A DNA stretch of 64,000 nucleotides from positions 1 through 64,000 of the forward strand of contig NZ_JBMERD010000011.1 in the NCBI RefSeq assembly GCF_048820935.1. Reading direction: 5' to 3'. A program made the position numbers and the translations under genes. The notes under the pieces were generated by a model. The model had not been told where the DNA came from, made no database searches, and was given only the letters and a program-made list of their open reading frames with translations. The DNA comes from Algicoccus sp048820935 (GTDB taxonomy: Bacteria; Pseudomonadota; Gammaproteobacteria; Burkholderiales; Burkholderiaceae_B). Positions 18,283 to 27,150 of the stretch are shown here, in pieces. Position 1 is the stretch's first letter. Every line of letters begins with the position of its first letter.

Positions 18283-18906
18283 TTAACGCGCTTTGCGAAC
18301 AATCTGTGTGATCCACTGGCTCAGGCCACTGGCAACCTGATCGGTTGCGACACGCAGTGCTTGTGCGCCCGCTGGGGCATCATTGGCACTAGCGGACACG
18401 CGTTGGGTATCTCGCCATTGACCCAGCATCTGCGTTCCTCTCAAGAGAACCGCTTGCACGCTGACAATGCCCTCATTTTTTGAACCATCTGGGGCGTAAA
18501 CTTGCTCAAACTGTAACAAATTCACCCGCACTGTCAGTGCCCGATCGCTGGTTCCATTGTCTAGGACGGCGAAGCTTTTAGAAAGCCCGTCAATCAGCCG
18601 CTCATACACCATGGCATTGGGCGAAGCGGCCCACACATACGTCGCATAACTATGGGGCTGCCCTTCCAGACCTTGACGCCAAAGCACACCTGTTCCCTTT
18701 AAGACTGGCGATGAGGACAAAGGTGCCACGATCAACGTAGCAATCGGCTCAGTCCCCCCGGCTGTCGTCTCCACAGACAGGGCTGACCCTAAATCTAATG
18801 TAGTGGGTGCCTGTGCGACATGACCAATGGATGTGCAACCACTGACGAGCCCGGCCAGCACAATTGGCATCATCCAGTTTTTCAATTGCTTAAACAAAGT
18901 TTCCAT
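18283..18906 (-). CDS. ABC-type transport auxiliary lipoprotein (PqiC-like)
   Basis: A 207-residue lipoprotein with a lipobox (LAGLVSGC) and the ABC auxiliary/PqiC domain, seen with MCE-type transporters. It is probably anchored to the outer membrane and receives or passes lipids from the MCE protein. It is the fourth gene of the mlaE-mlaF-mlaD-like set. AAGGAA stands just after the preceding stop; a GTG codon immediately upstream is an alternative start. Confidence 0.87.
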   Translation of the reverse strand: METLFKQLKNWMMPIVLAGLVSGCTSIGHVAQAPTTLDLGSALSVETTAGGTEPIATLIVAPLSSSPVLKGTGVLWRQGLEGQPHSYATYVWAASPNAMVYERLIDGLSKSFAVLDNGTSDRALTVRVNLLQFEQVYAPDGSKNEGIVSVQAVLLRGTQMLGQWRDTQRVSASANDAPAGAQALRVATDQVASGLSQWITQIVRKAR

Positions 18907-18918
18907 CACATCGTTTCC

Positions 18919-19866
18919 TTAGTGCGAAAATCCTTCAAACCCTGCTTCTCCCGGACCCGGTTGAACTGGTGCTGGACCGAAAAGAAGTGATTGTGGCGAA
19001 CGTTCTAACTGTCTAATCGATCGGGTAAATGCACTCGACGCGAGCCCTAGATCAGCCAAAGTACGTTCAATTTCAGGTAGTGTCGAGGACTGTATTTGCG
19101 CAACCATTTTTTGTAGTTGAGACAAACTGGTACCGGCCTGAGACAAAGCACCTCCGGGGCGTGTCATTGTTTCGAGAGCGGATCGCGTATCTTTCACAAG
19201 CAGAGCCATTTCACGACCTGCTGCATCCACGGTCTTTAAAGACCCCTGAAAATCGCTCACTAACCCGGGCAATTGCTCAAAGACGGGTTCTAGATGCACC
19301 ACAGACCGTTTCAAGGATTCACTCGCAACTTTTGTGTTTTCAAGTACCGCACCGAATGCCTCGACATTTTCATGCGACAACACGCTTTGCAGACGTTTGA
19401 GCATGACTTCAATATCCGTCACCATGCCTGCTCCGGTGTTTTGAAAACGCTGCAAAAACCCGGGGCGTACAGGAATCCGAACCAAATGGTCTTCAGTCGA
19501 ATGCAAACGCACAGTCTGACTGCCATCATCGCGCAAATCAATATTTGAAATGCCAGTCACGCCTTGGGTCGTAATTTCTGCCCAAGTGGATTTCGTCACC
19601 GGCGTTTCAGGAATCACACCAATACGAATCCGAATACTACCCGGATCTTGTTGATCAATTTCCAGCCCTTGAACCTGACCCACCGGCATTCCCTGAAAGC
19701 GCACTTGTGACTGCACCGACAGTCCACCAACCGGTTGCTGTGAAATCAATTCAAACGGCTCGTATTCTATATTTTTCTTACCCAACCAAATCACAGTCAC
19801 GACAGCAGCTACCATCAACAGAATGACAAATAAACCTGCCATGATTGCGTGACTTCTGTTTTCCAT
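18919..19866 (-). CDS. mlaD: MCE-domain periplasmic lipid-binding protein (MlaD-like)
   Basis: A 315-residue protein with one N-terminal membrane helix (IMAGLFVILLMVAAVVTVIWLG), a single MCE domain at about residues 40-115 (VGGLSVQSQVRFQGMPVGQV), and a long C-terminal helical region of about 170 residues. The extended tail makes it longer than E. coli MlaD (~180) and closer to the larger MCE proteins that form periplasmic tubes. The ATG at 19866 follows GAGG; a GTG two codons earlier is possible. Confidence 0.9.
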   Translation of the reverse strand: MENRSHAIMAGLFVILLMVAAVVTVIWLGKKNIEYEPFELISQQPVGGLSVQSQVRFQGMPVGQVQGLEIDQQDPGSIRIRIGVIPETPVTKSTWAEITTQGVTGISNIDLRDDGSQTVRLHSTEDHLVRIPVRPGFLQRFQNTGAGMVTDIEVMLKRLQSVLSHENVEAFGAVLENTKVASESLKRSVVHLEPVFEQLPGLVSDFQGSLKTVDAAGREMALLVKDTRSALETMTRPGGALSQAGTSLSQLQKMVAQIQSSTLPEIERTLADLGLASSAFTRSIRQLERSPQSLLFGPAPVQPGPGEAGFEGFSH

Positions 19867-19877
19867 ACGCACCTCGC

Positions 19878-20657
19878 CTACGATTTCGCCTTCTGGCCCA
19901 ATGCCCGCGCCCCGCGTTCACCATGAAAGAATGCTTCGATAAACGGATCTTTTGTGGCCATAACGGTTTCCAGCGTTCCTTCTACCAGTACTTTCTTATT
20001 TGCTAACACCGCAATTCGAGTGGACAAGTCCCGAATCGTATCTAGATCATGAGTCACCATGACAACGGTAAAGTTCAATTGTTGGTGTAATGTCTGGATC
20101 AGACTGACAAATTCATCTGAGCGCTGCGGATCTAATCCAGCGGTTGGTTCATCCAGAAAGAGTAACTCCGGATCCAGCGACAATGCGCGTGCCAGCGCCA
20201 CCCGTTTCACCATACCGCCCGACAAATCAGACGGCATTAGACGTGCATCAGCCGGTGTCAACCCGACCCACCCTAGTCGCATCAAAACAATTTCTTCGAT
20301 CAAATCTTCAGGCAGATAACGAACTTCACGTAGCGGCAAAGCCACGTTGTCATACACAGGCAAAGCAGAAAATAAAGCACCCGCCTGAAACAACATGCCC
20401 CAGCGTCGCGTCAGCGCAATCCGTTTTTCGCCAGTATAAGACTCAATCGGTTGTCCAAACACGTCAATGGAACCCGCCCAGGCGCGCTGTAATCCCAGAA
20501 TATGACGCAACAACGTGGTTTTTCCAGAGCCAGATCCGCCCACCAACGAAAGAATTTCTTTACGACGCACGTTCAGATTTAAACCTTCGTGCACCACATG
20601 ATGCCCAAAGCCAGTCTTCAAATTATGAATTTCAATGACGAGATCTTCATGGTCCAT
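19878..20657 (-). CDS. mlaF: Lipid transport ABC ATPase (MlaF-like)
   Basis: A 259-residue ABC ATPase of the Mla/MCE group: Walker A GGSGSGKTT, signature LSGGMVKRVALARAL, Walker B LLFLDEPTAGLDP and H-loop MVTHD. LSGGM in place of LSGGQ and the RRWGMLFQAGALFS segment are typical of MlaF. It follows mlaE by three bases. Confidence 0.95.
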   Translation of the reverse strand: MDHEDLVIEIHNLKTGFGHHVVHEGLNLNVRRKEILSLVGGSGSGKTTLLRHILGLQRAWAGSIDVFGQPIESYTGEKRIALTRRWGMLFQAGALFSALPVYDNVALPLREVRYLPEDLIEEIVLMRLGWVGLTPADARLMPSDLSGGMVKRVALARALSLDPELLFLDEPTAGLDPQRSDEFVSLIQTLHQQLNFTVVMVTHDLDTIRDLSTRIAVLANKKVLVEGTLETVMATKDPFIEAFFHGERGARALGQKAKS

Positions 20658-20660
20658 GGG

Positions 20661-21770
20661 CTAAATCCCCATCCGGCTAAAGATCACCGCATAAATGGCG
20701 TCAATCAAAATGACACCTGTGATGGAAACTACCACTGACGTGGTCGTACCTTTACCCAAACTTTCGGTGTTCGGGGCAATTTGCAACCCAAAATGGCAGG
20801 CAACTAGTGCAATCCAAATTCCAAAGGTCATCGCCTTGACTAAGCCAATCCAGAGATTTTTAAGTCCGATGGCGTTGGGCAATTGTGAAAAAAACCAAGT
20901 GACCTGCAGTCCCAACTCATACTTGGCAGCCAGCATGCCGCCATACATTGCCATGGCATCGGTCCACAGGGTCAGTAACGGCATCACAAGCGCCAAAGCC
21001 AATACACGTGGCAAAACCAAACGCTGACTCTGAGAAATCCCCATGACTTCCATGGCATCGAGTTCCTGCGTCACACGCATCACACCAATTTGGGCCGTAA
21101 TCGCCGATCCAGATCGACCTGCTACGAGAATGGCAGCCAACACGGGACCCAGCTCACGCACGATCGAAACGCCCAACAAAGTCACAATGAACTGCCCGGC
21201 TCCAAACATGGCCAATTGCTGTGCGGATAGGTAAGAAATCACAACACCAATCAAAAAGCCCACAAGCGCAGTAATCCCCAGCGCCTGTGCACCTGCATGA
21301 AAAATCTGAGCAGAAATCTCTTTCCATGGACCACGCAACGGTCGTGCAATAAAAACAACCAGATCAATTGCCAGCCGACCCAACATGACGAGCAGCATCA
21401 GACCATTGTGACAGAGAGTCAGCACACCACGGCCTAGACTCACTAGCCAGGACAAAAGATCGAAGGGTGGTTTAGGAACAGATTCCGTTTTAGTGGGCAG
21501 CATTTCAAACAACGAACGCTGAGCTGGCGTTAACGTCAATGAGGATGGCAATGCATAGCCCCAACGCTCCCATAAGAGCTGCGCACCCAAAGTATCCAAT
21601 TGCGCAGCCTCATCCAGTTGCCAACGCGCATCATCGGGCACACGCTTGAGCAAACGTCTGCGCTTAGCGACTTCGGCGTGCTTCGCCAACGCGGCCACAT
21701 TCCAGTGCCCCGCAACGGTACACACACCATCTTGGACGTTCAAAAACGGCTCAGATAAAACCGATGCCAT
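20661..21770 (-). CDS. mlaE: Lipid transport permease with N-terminal STAS-like domain (MlaE-like)
   Basis: A 369-residue fusion. Residues 1-90 look like a STAS domain (DGVCTVAGHWNVAAL..., LDTLGAQLLWE), and the rest is an MlaE permease with about five or six membrane segments, with IVRELGPVLAAILVAGRSGSAITAQIG and MRVTQELDAMEVMG as family signatures. In E. coli the STAS partner (MlaB) is separate. This fused form is usual where a stand-alone mlaB is lacking. It heads the leftward operon and is divergent from birA. Confidence 0.94.
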   Translation of the reverse strand: MASVLSEPFLNVQDGVCTVAGHWNVAALAKHAEVAKRRRLLKRVPDDARWQLDEAAQLDTLGAQLLWERWGYALPSSLTLTPAQRSLFEMLPTKTESVPKPPFDLLSWLVSLGRGVLTLCHNGLMLLVMLGRLAIDLVVFIARPLRGPWKEISAQIFHAGAQALGITALVGFLIGVVISYLSAQQLAMFGAGQFIVTLLGVSIVRELGPVLAAILVAGRSGSAITAQIGVMRVTQELDAMEVMGISQSQRLVLPRVLALALVMPLLTLWTDAMAMYGGMLAAKYELGLQVTWFFSQLPNAIGLKNLWIGLVKAMTFGIWIALVACHFGLQIAPNTESLGKGTTTSVVVSITGVILIDAIYAVIFSRMGI

Positions 21771-22048
21771 GAAGGATTACCTTTAGATCCAAACTGAATC
21801 TGACTCTCACACTTAGGTCACTAGTTTAAAGCTTGTCCATCCAAACGGGAACAGTTGTCTTTCATCGTCATCACGACAGACGATGATCATTGAATAAAAA
21901 CAACCGCATCGCCATCGCTTCTCATCGCAAAAACAAACTTTACCTGCTATCACGTCAAAGAGAAGCGATGACGCCTGTTCCGTGGGATACTACGGCATCC
22001 ATTTTTGTCCTCCTAACCACTTTGACCATGACTGCTTGCTGTTCCCCG

Positions 22049-22867
22049 ATGACCGAACTTCAGGATATTCTGAAACACTGGGCCGATGTTTCATGGGTTC
22101 AAAGCACTGACTCAACCAACGGACAACTCTTGCAACTCGCTCGACAACCCTGGCGTAAACAAGACTGGCCCCGCTTATTGGGCGCTGACCGTCAGAGTCA
22201 GGGACGTGGACGTGCCGGACGACCCTGGTTAAACGAGACGGGACAAACGCTGATGTTTTCCTGTGGATTTCTGGTGGATCAAACACCACGGGAATTGGTT
22301 GGACTAGCCCCTGCGCTGGGTTTAGTGACCTGTCAGACGCTGCGCGAATTCGCACAAACGCATCAGGCTCAAGACACCCAACGCCTCACCATGAAGTGGC
22401 CCAATGATTTGATGCTCGACGATGGAAAGCTCGCAGGCATTCTCGTTGAATCTCGTATACGGGGCTCACGCACACTAATCGTCATCGGCATGGGGCTTAA
22501 TCTCACACATGGACAACATGTAGGTCAGCAGCTCAACCGAACGGTTGGCGACTGGAACAGTTTCGTGCCTGGTTTCACACAACACGCTGATTTGGTCGCA
22601 ACGGTTGCCCAAAGTTGGCAAAAAACGGTTCAGGTTTTTGATTCGTCACATCTGCGCGATTTAGTGCACTCACACCGAAATCTCGATTATCTTTTCGGCA
22701 AAGCGGTCAATATCATTCAAAACGACCAAATTCTAATGTCAGGCACCGCCTGTGGATGGTCTGATGACGGGCGCTTATCGATACGTTCTGATCAGTCTGA
22801 TGCGGTCATGCACCACATTACGGTCGGCGACATCTCTGTGCGTCCAAGCATGGGACTATCATCTTAG
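22049..22867 (+). CDS. birA: Biotin-[acetyl-CoA-carboxylase] ligase (monofunctional BirA)
   Basis: A 272-residue biotin protein ligase with the adenylation loop GRGRAGRPW, KWPNDLMLDDGKLAGILVE and the small C-terminal SH3-like domain. No helix-turn-helix repressor domain precedes it, so it should not regulate transcription. The frame is open to 21890, but the sequence there has no family resemblance. ATG at 22049 begins near STDSTN, as in relatives, though no good ribosome binding site is seen and 21968 is an alternative. coaX follows after 27 bases. Confidence 0.9.
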   Translation: MTELQDILKHWADVSWVQSTDSTNGQLLQLARQPWRKQDWPRLLGADRQSQGRGRAGRPWLNETGQTLMFSCGFLVDQTPRELVGLAPALGLVTCQTLREFAQTHQAQDTQRLTMKWPNDLMLDDGKLAGILVESRIRGSRTLIVIGMGLNLTHGQHVGQQLNRTVGDWNSFVPGFTQHADLVATVAQSWQKTVQVFDSSHLRDLVHSHRNLDYLFGKAVNIIQNDQILMSGTACGWSDDGRLSIRSDQSDAVMHHITVGDISVRPSMGLSS

Positions 22868-22894
22868 TCGTGGCTATCACGAGGTTTCTATACC

Positions 22895-23731
22895 GTGACT
22901 CTGGATCTTTCAACACCCTTTAATACTTGTCTATTACTCGACTTGGGCAATACACGCCTAAAAGTAGGCTTGTGGCATGCAGATCAACCAGACATTGAAC
23001 CACTTGCAGCCATTGCACATGCAGACCCTAACTTGTTGCGTCAACAACTTCAAACCACTTTGCAACAACTCTCTGAGCAGACACGCCATGCGCTCAAAGT
23101 GGCGTTGGGTGTGAGCGTTGCTTCACAGGCTCGCATGGATTTAATTGAAGAGGTTTTAAAGAACACACTGGAGACAACCCAGACTCACTGGCTCTGGCCA
23201 CAAGAGGCGGCTCTGGGCGTGACCAATGGCTACCCAGAACCTAGCCAACTGGGTGCTGATCGCTGGATGTCTGTCCTTGGTTTACGCCATCACTTCGGCG
23301 CCCTCAACCGAAGTTTGATTCTGGCTAATTTTGGGACAGCGACAACCATCGACACCCTGAGCCAAGAATCCGTGTTTCTAGGTGGCCTCATTTTACCGGG
23401 CGTCACGATGATGCATGACGCACTGTTGCACGGCACTGCCCGCTTGCCGCTTGCCAAAGGTCAGATCACTCCCTATCCGACAGATACACACAGCGCCATC
23501 ACCAGTGGCATCGCTGCTGCGCAAATTGGTGCCATTGTGCGCCAATATGAATTGAGTCAAAAACGGGATCAACAAGCACCGATTCTGTGTGTCAGTGGGG
23601 GAGCTTGGCAGATCGTCGCCGCCGAATGGAGACGTCAGCAACCGAACATTACCGTCACAGAATTGCCGCATGTGGTCTTAATGGGGTTAAGCTTTTTTGC
23701 GCAAGCACAATACGACCAGTCGGTTTATTGA
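22895..23731 (+). CDS. coaX: Type III pantothenate kinase
   Basis: A 278-residue CoaX that phosphorylates pantothenate as the first step of CoA synthesis. The N-terminal phosphate loop is LLDLGNTRLKVGLW, followed by GADRWMSVLG, the ANFGTATTIDTL block and GGLILPGVTMM. The start is GTG with GAGG ten bases upstream. Pairing with birA is standard in Burkholderiales. The stop is only 21 bases from the convergent end of the HNH gene. Confidence 0.95.
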   Translation: MTLDLSTPFNTCLLLDLGNTRLKVGLWHADQPDIEPLAAIAHADPNLLRQQLQTTLQQLSEQTRHALKVALGVSVASQARMDLIEEVLKNTLETTQTHWLWPQEAALGVTNGYPEPSQLGADRWMSVLGLRHHFGALNRSLILANFGTATTIDTLSQESVFLGGLILPGVTMMHDALLHGTARLPLAKGQITPYPTDTHSAITSGIAAAQIGAIVRQYELSQKRDQQAPILCVSGGAWQIVAAEWRRQQPNITVTELPHVVLMGLSFFAQAQYDQSVY

Positions 23732-23752
23732 AAAACACAAGGCGAAAAACGC

Positions 23753-24739
23753 TCAATGCTCCAGATACGCTGACATGAGCAAAACATTTTCTCGATGAAA
23801 CTCCAAGTATTTGCGCTGACCCTCTGAAAAGGCACCCACATTTGGCGGACGCTTTGGATCAAGTCCCATACGCGCCAATGAATCCTGATGTGCAACCGGT
23901 GAAACAATTGTCTGACCATTGGATTCAAAACCGATAAAACCTCGATCAAACAAATGGTCCATACTTGGCGTCAGCAACAAACCGTTTTCACCATCCAACC
24001 GTTCTTCATGACTCGCATCACGCCAGGGTTTGCAATGGCTCGCTCGTAAATGCTCTACGCGATCTACGCCCGTAATGCGACAGGACTGCTCGAGTTCCAT
24101 GACCCGTTTTTTAAACAATCCCTGTCCACGCCGAGCAAGTACGATCGCCTGTCGGTCAGTTTCTCTGAGCGTTGTATCGTTTTGTACTTGGGCCAGCTCA
24201 TGTTCTTCCCATTGCACGAGCCCAACACCTGAAGTTGCTTGCTCCAAATGCTGATCCATCTGTTGGTGCAATGTCACAATCTGGCGCGCCTCAACACCCA
24301 TCAAATCAACGAGTGCAGTAGCAAAAGTCTCAGGCAAACGCGTTAAATACACGCCTTGTAATCCCGCACCATTCGCCTGTAATGGGGCATATTTAGCGGG
24401 TAGATGAGGAGACAAAACAGACATATAGTCTGCGGGTCTAATCGTCGAACGCAATTCATAAAATTTAACGTCAACCCGCCAACCTATGTAATTCCAATTG
24501 GCTCCAGCTTGGCCAAACTCCAAAGGTTTGGGCGCTTCATACGCATATGAAGTTGCAATACCAATTGCACGGATATGCGTGTTACAGAATGAAAAGATGA
24601 CATCACCCGGCATCACCTCGCGCATGAAGTCATAGAACGGGTTTTTAGCTTGATTGGCTTTTCGTTTGGGCGACCAGAGATAGCCACCAGGAACTTCGTG
24701 GCGATATGTCTGGTTTTGATTCACCCACCAATAGCGCAT
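23753..24739 (-). CDS. EVE/PUA-like domain plus HNH endonuclease (putative modification-dependent restriction enzyme)
   Basis: A 328-residue protein. Residues 1 to about 150 (MRYWWVNQNQTYRHEVPGGYLWSP at the start, PGDVIFSF, GIATSYAYE, WNYIGWRVDV) resemble an EVE/PUA-like reader fold. A charged linker follows, then an HNH_2-type nuclease domain: SCRITG (C220), RASHCKPW (H235), ENGLLL (N252) and MDHLFDRG (H262). EVE-HNH enzymes such as VcaM4I are type IV nucleases that cut DNA with modified cytosines. No methyltransferase is adjacent. It lies opposite to coaX and the downstream small gene, as if inserted. The EVE assignment is by eye; the HNH part is clear. Confidence 0.82.
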   Translation of the reverse strand: MRYWWVNQNQTYRHEVPGGYLWSPKRKANQAKNPFYDFMREVMPGDVIFSFCNTHIRAIGIATSYAYEAPKPLEFGQAGANWNYIGWRVDVKFYELRSTIRPADYMSVLSPHLPAKYAPLQANGAGLQGVYLTRLPETFATALVDLMGVEARQIVTLHQQMDQHLEQATSGVGLVQWEEHELAQVQNDTTLRETDRQAIVLARRGQGLFKKRVMELEQSCRITGVDRVEHLRASHCKPWRDASHEERLDGENGLLLTPSMDHLFDRGFIGFESNGQTIVSPVAHQDSLARMGLDPKRPPNVGAFSEGQRKYLEFHRENVLLMSAYLEH

Positions 24740-24914
24740 ATCGATTCGATCTTTTCGTCAAAAACCATTTAGATGCACAGTGTTTTAACGACTGTAGCAT
24801 CAAAAGCAACTGATTATTAGTCTCACTTAACGATGCATTAAACATGGCAGAAATTTTGATTTAGCATAAGGGTTTTACCGAATGCTTAAGATTTCCTGCG
24901 ATATAGTTCAACTT

Positions 24915-25085
24915 ATGAAAAGTTTCGTTATCGTCATCGTCACGCTGAACCTGCTGGTTTTTGCGCTGGGACAGGGTTGGTTTGGCACTGTACGCAGCGA
25001 TCTGGGACGCCACCCAGAAAAACTACGCACCCAGCTTAATGCGCAAGCCATTCAGGTTACTCAGGCAAGTCTGGAACGCCTCTGA
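24915..25085 (+). CDS. Small membrane-anchored protein (56 residues), short relative of the protein usually encoded after coaX
   Basis: One N-terminal hydrophobic segment (MKSFVIVIVTLNLLVFALGQ) followed by a polar part, GWFGTVRSDLGRHPEKLRTQLN, then a short tail. In Burkholderiales, birA-coaX is often followed by a protein with this N-terminus and a C-terminal SPOR domain; here the frame stops before any SPOR domain. It may be a shortened but intact version or a remnant. No strong ribosome binding site is seen. The family link is from memory. Confidence 0.6.
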   Translation: MKSFVIVIVTLNLLVFALGQGWFGTVRSDLGRHPEKLRTQLNAQAIQVTQASLERL

Positions 25086-25107
25086 AGCCTCCACGCTCAC
25101 ACCCAAC

Positions 25108-25986
25108 TCACACTCCGTAGGGTTCACTGACCTTGGATAACTGCGCTTGAAACGCCATGATCAACGGATGACGAACACTATGCTCATGATACAAAAGCCC
25201 CATTTGTCGGTAGACCGGTGGCTCTCCAAATTCCACATGCGTTAATTTCGAGTTTTGTGGGTCTCTTAAAACCACATGCGGCACAATGGCGACACCCAAG
25301 CCCTGACGCACACTTTCTGCAATCGCCCACACCATATCAACTTCTGCAATCTCATGCGGTTCAATGCCCATACTGGCTAAACCTGCGTTAATGGTATGCG
25401 CGAGCGGCACATTGCTACTAAACCGAATATAGGGATACTTTGTAAGCAATTCACGGGCTGATTCTTGGGGTGTTCCTTCGGGCGCGATGACAACCAACGG
25501 CTCCTGAATAAAAGGCCGCCAGACCACGGTCGGACCCACAGCAATCCGGTCAGCCACAATCGCCACATCAATTCGTTGCGCCAGCACATCGGTTAACAAC
25601 CCTTCTGAAACACCCATGCGCAACTGAATTTTCAAAGTGGGATGTGCCCGTCGCAAAGCAGCCATGGCAGCCGGAATCAAGGTCATCGCACTCGTGCGGA
25701 CTGCACCAATTGTTAACGTCCCTTGTAATGGCTCTCCATGCAATAGCCCCCGAACTTCTTCATATTTATCGAGCATTTCTTGCGCCGCACCGACCATCAA
25801 CCGTCCTTGCGCATTCAACACAGGTGGGCGTTTGCTTCGATCAAACAATTCCACGTTCAGCTCTTGCTCAAGCGCACGCATCTGCTGACTGAGTGCTGAA
25901 GGCGTCAGAAACATTTCCTGTGCGGCATCGACCATCGTGCCATGTCTGGCAATTGCCAGTAGCGAACGCATTTGTCGTGTATTCAT
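25108..25986 (-). CDS. LysR-family transcriptional regulator
   Basis: A 292-residue regulator. The winged helix-turn-helix is at residues 1-60 (TRQMRSLLAIARHGTMVDAAQEMFLTPSALSQQMRALE), followed by a periplasmic-binding-like effector domain from about residue 90. It is transcribed away from the hydroxyacid dehydrogenase-RraA-Bug operon, the usual geometry for a LysR activator of the adjacent genes. The start at 25986 (MNTRQ) is preferred to one 30 bases earlier. The effector is probably an organic acid handled by that operon; this is inference. Confidence 0.92.
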   Translation of the reverse strand: MNTRQMRSLLAIARHGTMVDAAQEMFLTPSALSQQMRALEQELNVELFDRSKRPPVLNAQGRLMVGAAQEMLDKYEEVRGLLHGEPLQGTLTIGAVRTSAMTLIPAAMAALRRAHPTLKIQLRMGVSEGLLTDVLAQRIDVAIVADRIAVGPTVVWRPFIQEPLVVIAPEGTPQESARELLTKYPYIRFSSNVPLAHTINAGLASMGIEPHEIAEVDMVWAIAESVRQGLGVAIVPHVVLRDPQNSKLTHVEFGEPPVYRQMGLLYHEHSVRHPLIMAFQAQLSKVSEPYGV

Positions 25987-26035
25987 CAAGCTATTAAAAC
26001 AGAAAAACTTAATCAAATATGAAAAATAATTCGCT

Positions 26036-26047
26036 TTTCTTAAGAAA
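26036..26047. promoter_or_regulatory. 12-bp palindrome, candidate LysR operator
   Basis: TTTCTTAAGAAA is a perfect palindrome in an AT-rich tract midway between the divergent LysR and dehydrogenase genes, 49 bases upstream of LysR and 62 upstream of the dehydrogenase start. It fits the loose T-N11-A rule. Short AT palindromes also occur by chance, so the assignment is tentative. Confidence 0.35.
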
Positions 26048-26109
26048 TATTGTTCAGTACGCTTTAGTTGTCCAATTCAAATGATTAAAACTTCTAAGGA
26101 GACACAACC

Positions 26110-27111
26110 TTGTCATCGCAAATTCTTGTGACAGGTCCTAGTCTGGACGAAGAGGCAGTTCATTACTTACAGCGACATCAAGTGCAGCCCACTTATCTAC
26201 CAGCCTATGCGACCACAGACAACTTGATCCAGAAAGTGAAAGAGATTGATCCGGTTGCCATTATCTCTAGAATGGGCCATATCGATGCACCAGTCTTTGA
26301 GGCTGCAAAAGGCCTAAAGCTCATCGTCAAACATGGTGTTGGGGTCGATAACATTGATATTGACGCAGCCTCAGCACACGGCATTCCTGTCGCAGTCGCC
26401 TATGGTGCCAACGCGCAGTCGGTTGCCGAGCATGCGTTGGCACTGTTGCTGGCAGTTACTAAAAAAATCGTGCCACTCGACAAAAGCATTCGGGCTGGCC
26501 GATGGGACAAACCCGGGTTCCAAGGGTATGAATTGGCCGGTTCTCGCTTAGCACTCATCGGTTTTGGGGCAATCGCCAGAGAGACAGCACGTCTTGCACA
26601 AGCGTTCGGATTGCAAACCATTGCCTACGACCCACATGCTCAAGATCAATTTTTTGAAGCATCAAACACGCGACGCGCTTCAACTGTTGAAGAGTGTCTG
26701 AGCAACGCCGACATTGTCAGCCTGCACTGTCCACTCTTGCCACAAACACGTCACCTCATCAATGCACAAAGTCTTACCTTAATGAAACCGGGTGCGTTTT
26801 TGATTAACACTGCACGCGGCGCATTGATCGATGAAAGCGCCCTCCTACAAGCATTAAAAAATGGGCAAATCGCGGGCGCAGGGCTAGACACTTTCGAATC
26901 TGAACCGCCTACAGCCGATCACCCTTTTTGGAGTATGGACAACGTCGTGCTCACACCGCACATTGGCGGCGTCACTGTTCAGGCTTCACGGCGTGTGGCC
27001 ATGATGGCCGCACAAGCAGTCGTCGCCATGCTGAATCAAACTGCTTTACCTGAAGAACACATCGTGAATCGAGCAGCCTTAGCTGCACGCAAGGAAGCAT
27101 TAGCCCATTAG
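26110..27111 (+). CDS. D-2-hydroxyacid dehydrogenase (PGDH-like)
   Basis: A 333-residue NAD(P)-dependent dehydrogenase of the D-isomer-specific 2-hydroxyacid family. It has the Rossmann glycine motif LIGFGAIA, the signature block LTLMKPGAFLINTARGALIDESALLQAL (catalytic Arg in TARG), Glu in FESEPP, and His in TPHIGG. The start is TTG, made credible by AAGGAG 8 bases upstream. The specific substrate is unknown. It leads an operon with an RraA-like protein and a Bug binding protein, suggesting uptake and use of an extracellular hydroxy or oxo acid. Confidence 0.9.
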   Translation: MSSQILVTGPSLDEEAVHYLQRHQVQPTYLPAYATTDNLIQKVKEIDPVAIISRMGHIDAPVFEAAKGLKLIVKHGVGVDNIDIDAASAHGIPVAVAYGANAQSVAEHALALLLAVTKKIVPLDKSIRAGRWDKPGFQGYELAGSRLALIGFGAIARETARLAQAFGLQTIAYDPHAQDQFFEASNTRRASTVEECLSNADIVSLHCPLLPQTRHLINAQSLTLMKPGAFLINTARGALIDESALLQALKNGQIAGAGLDTFESEPPTADHPFWSMDNVVLTPHIGGVTVQASRRVAMMAAQAVVAMLNQTALPEEHIVNRAALAARKEALAH

Positions 27112-27150
27112 TTTTCTTTTTTGCACCCTGTTATATAAGGAGCCCAAATC

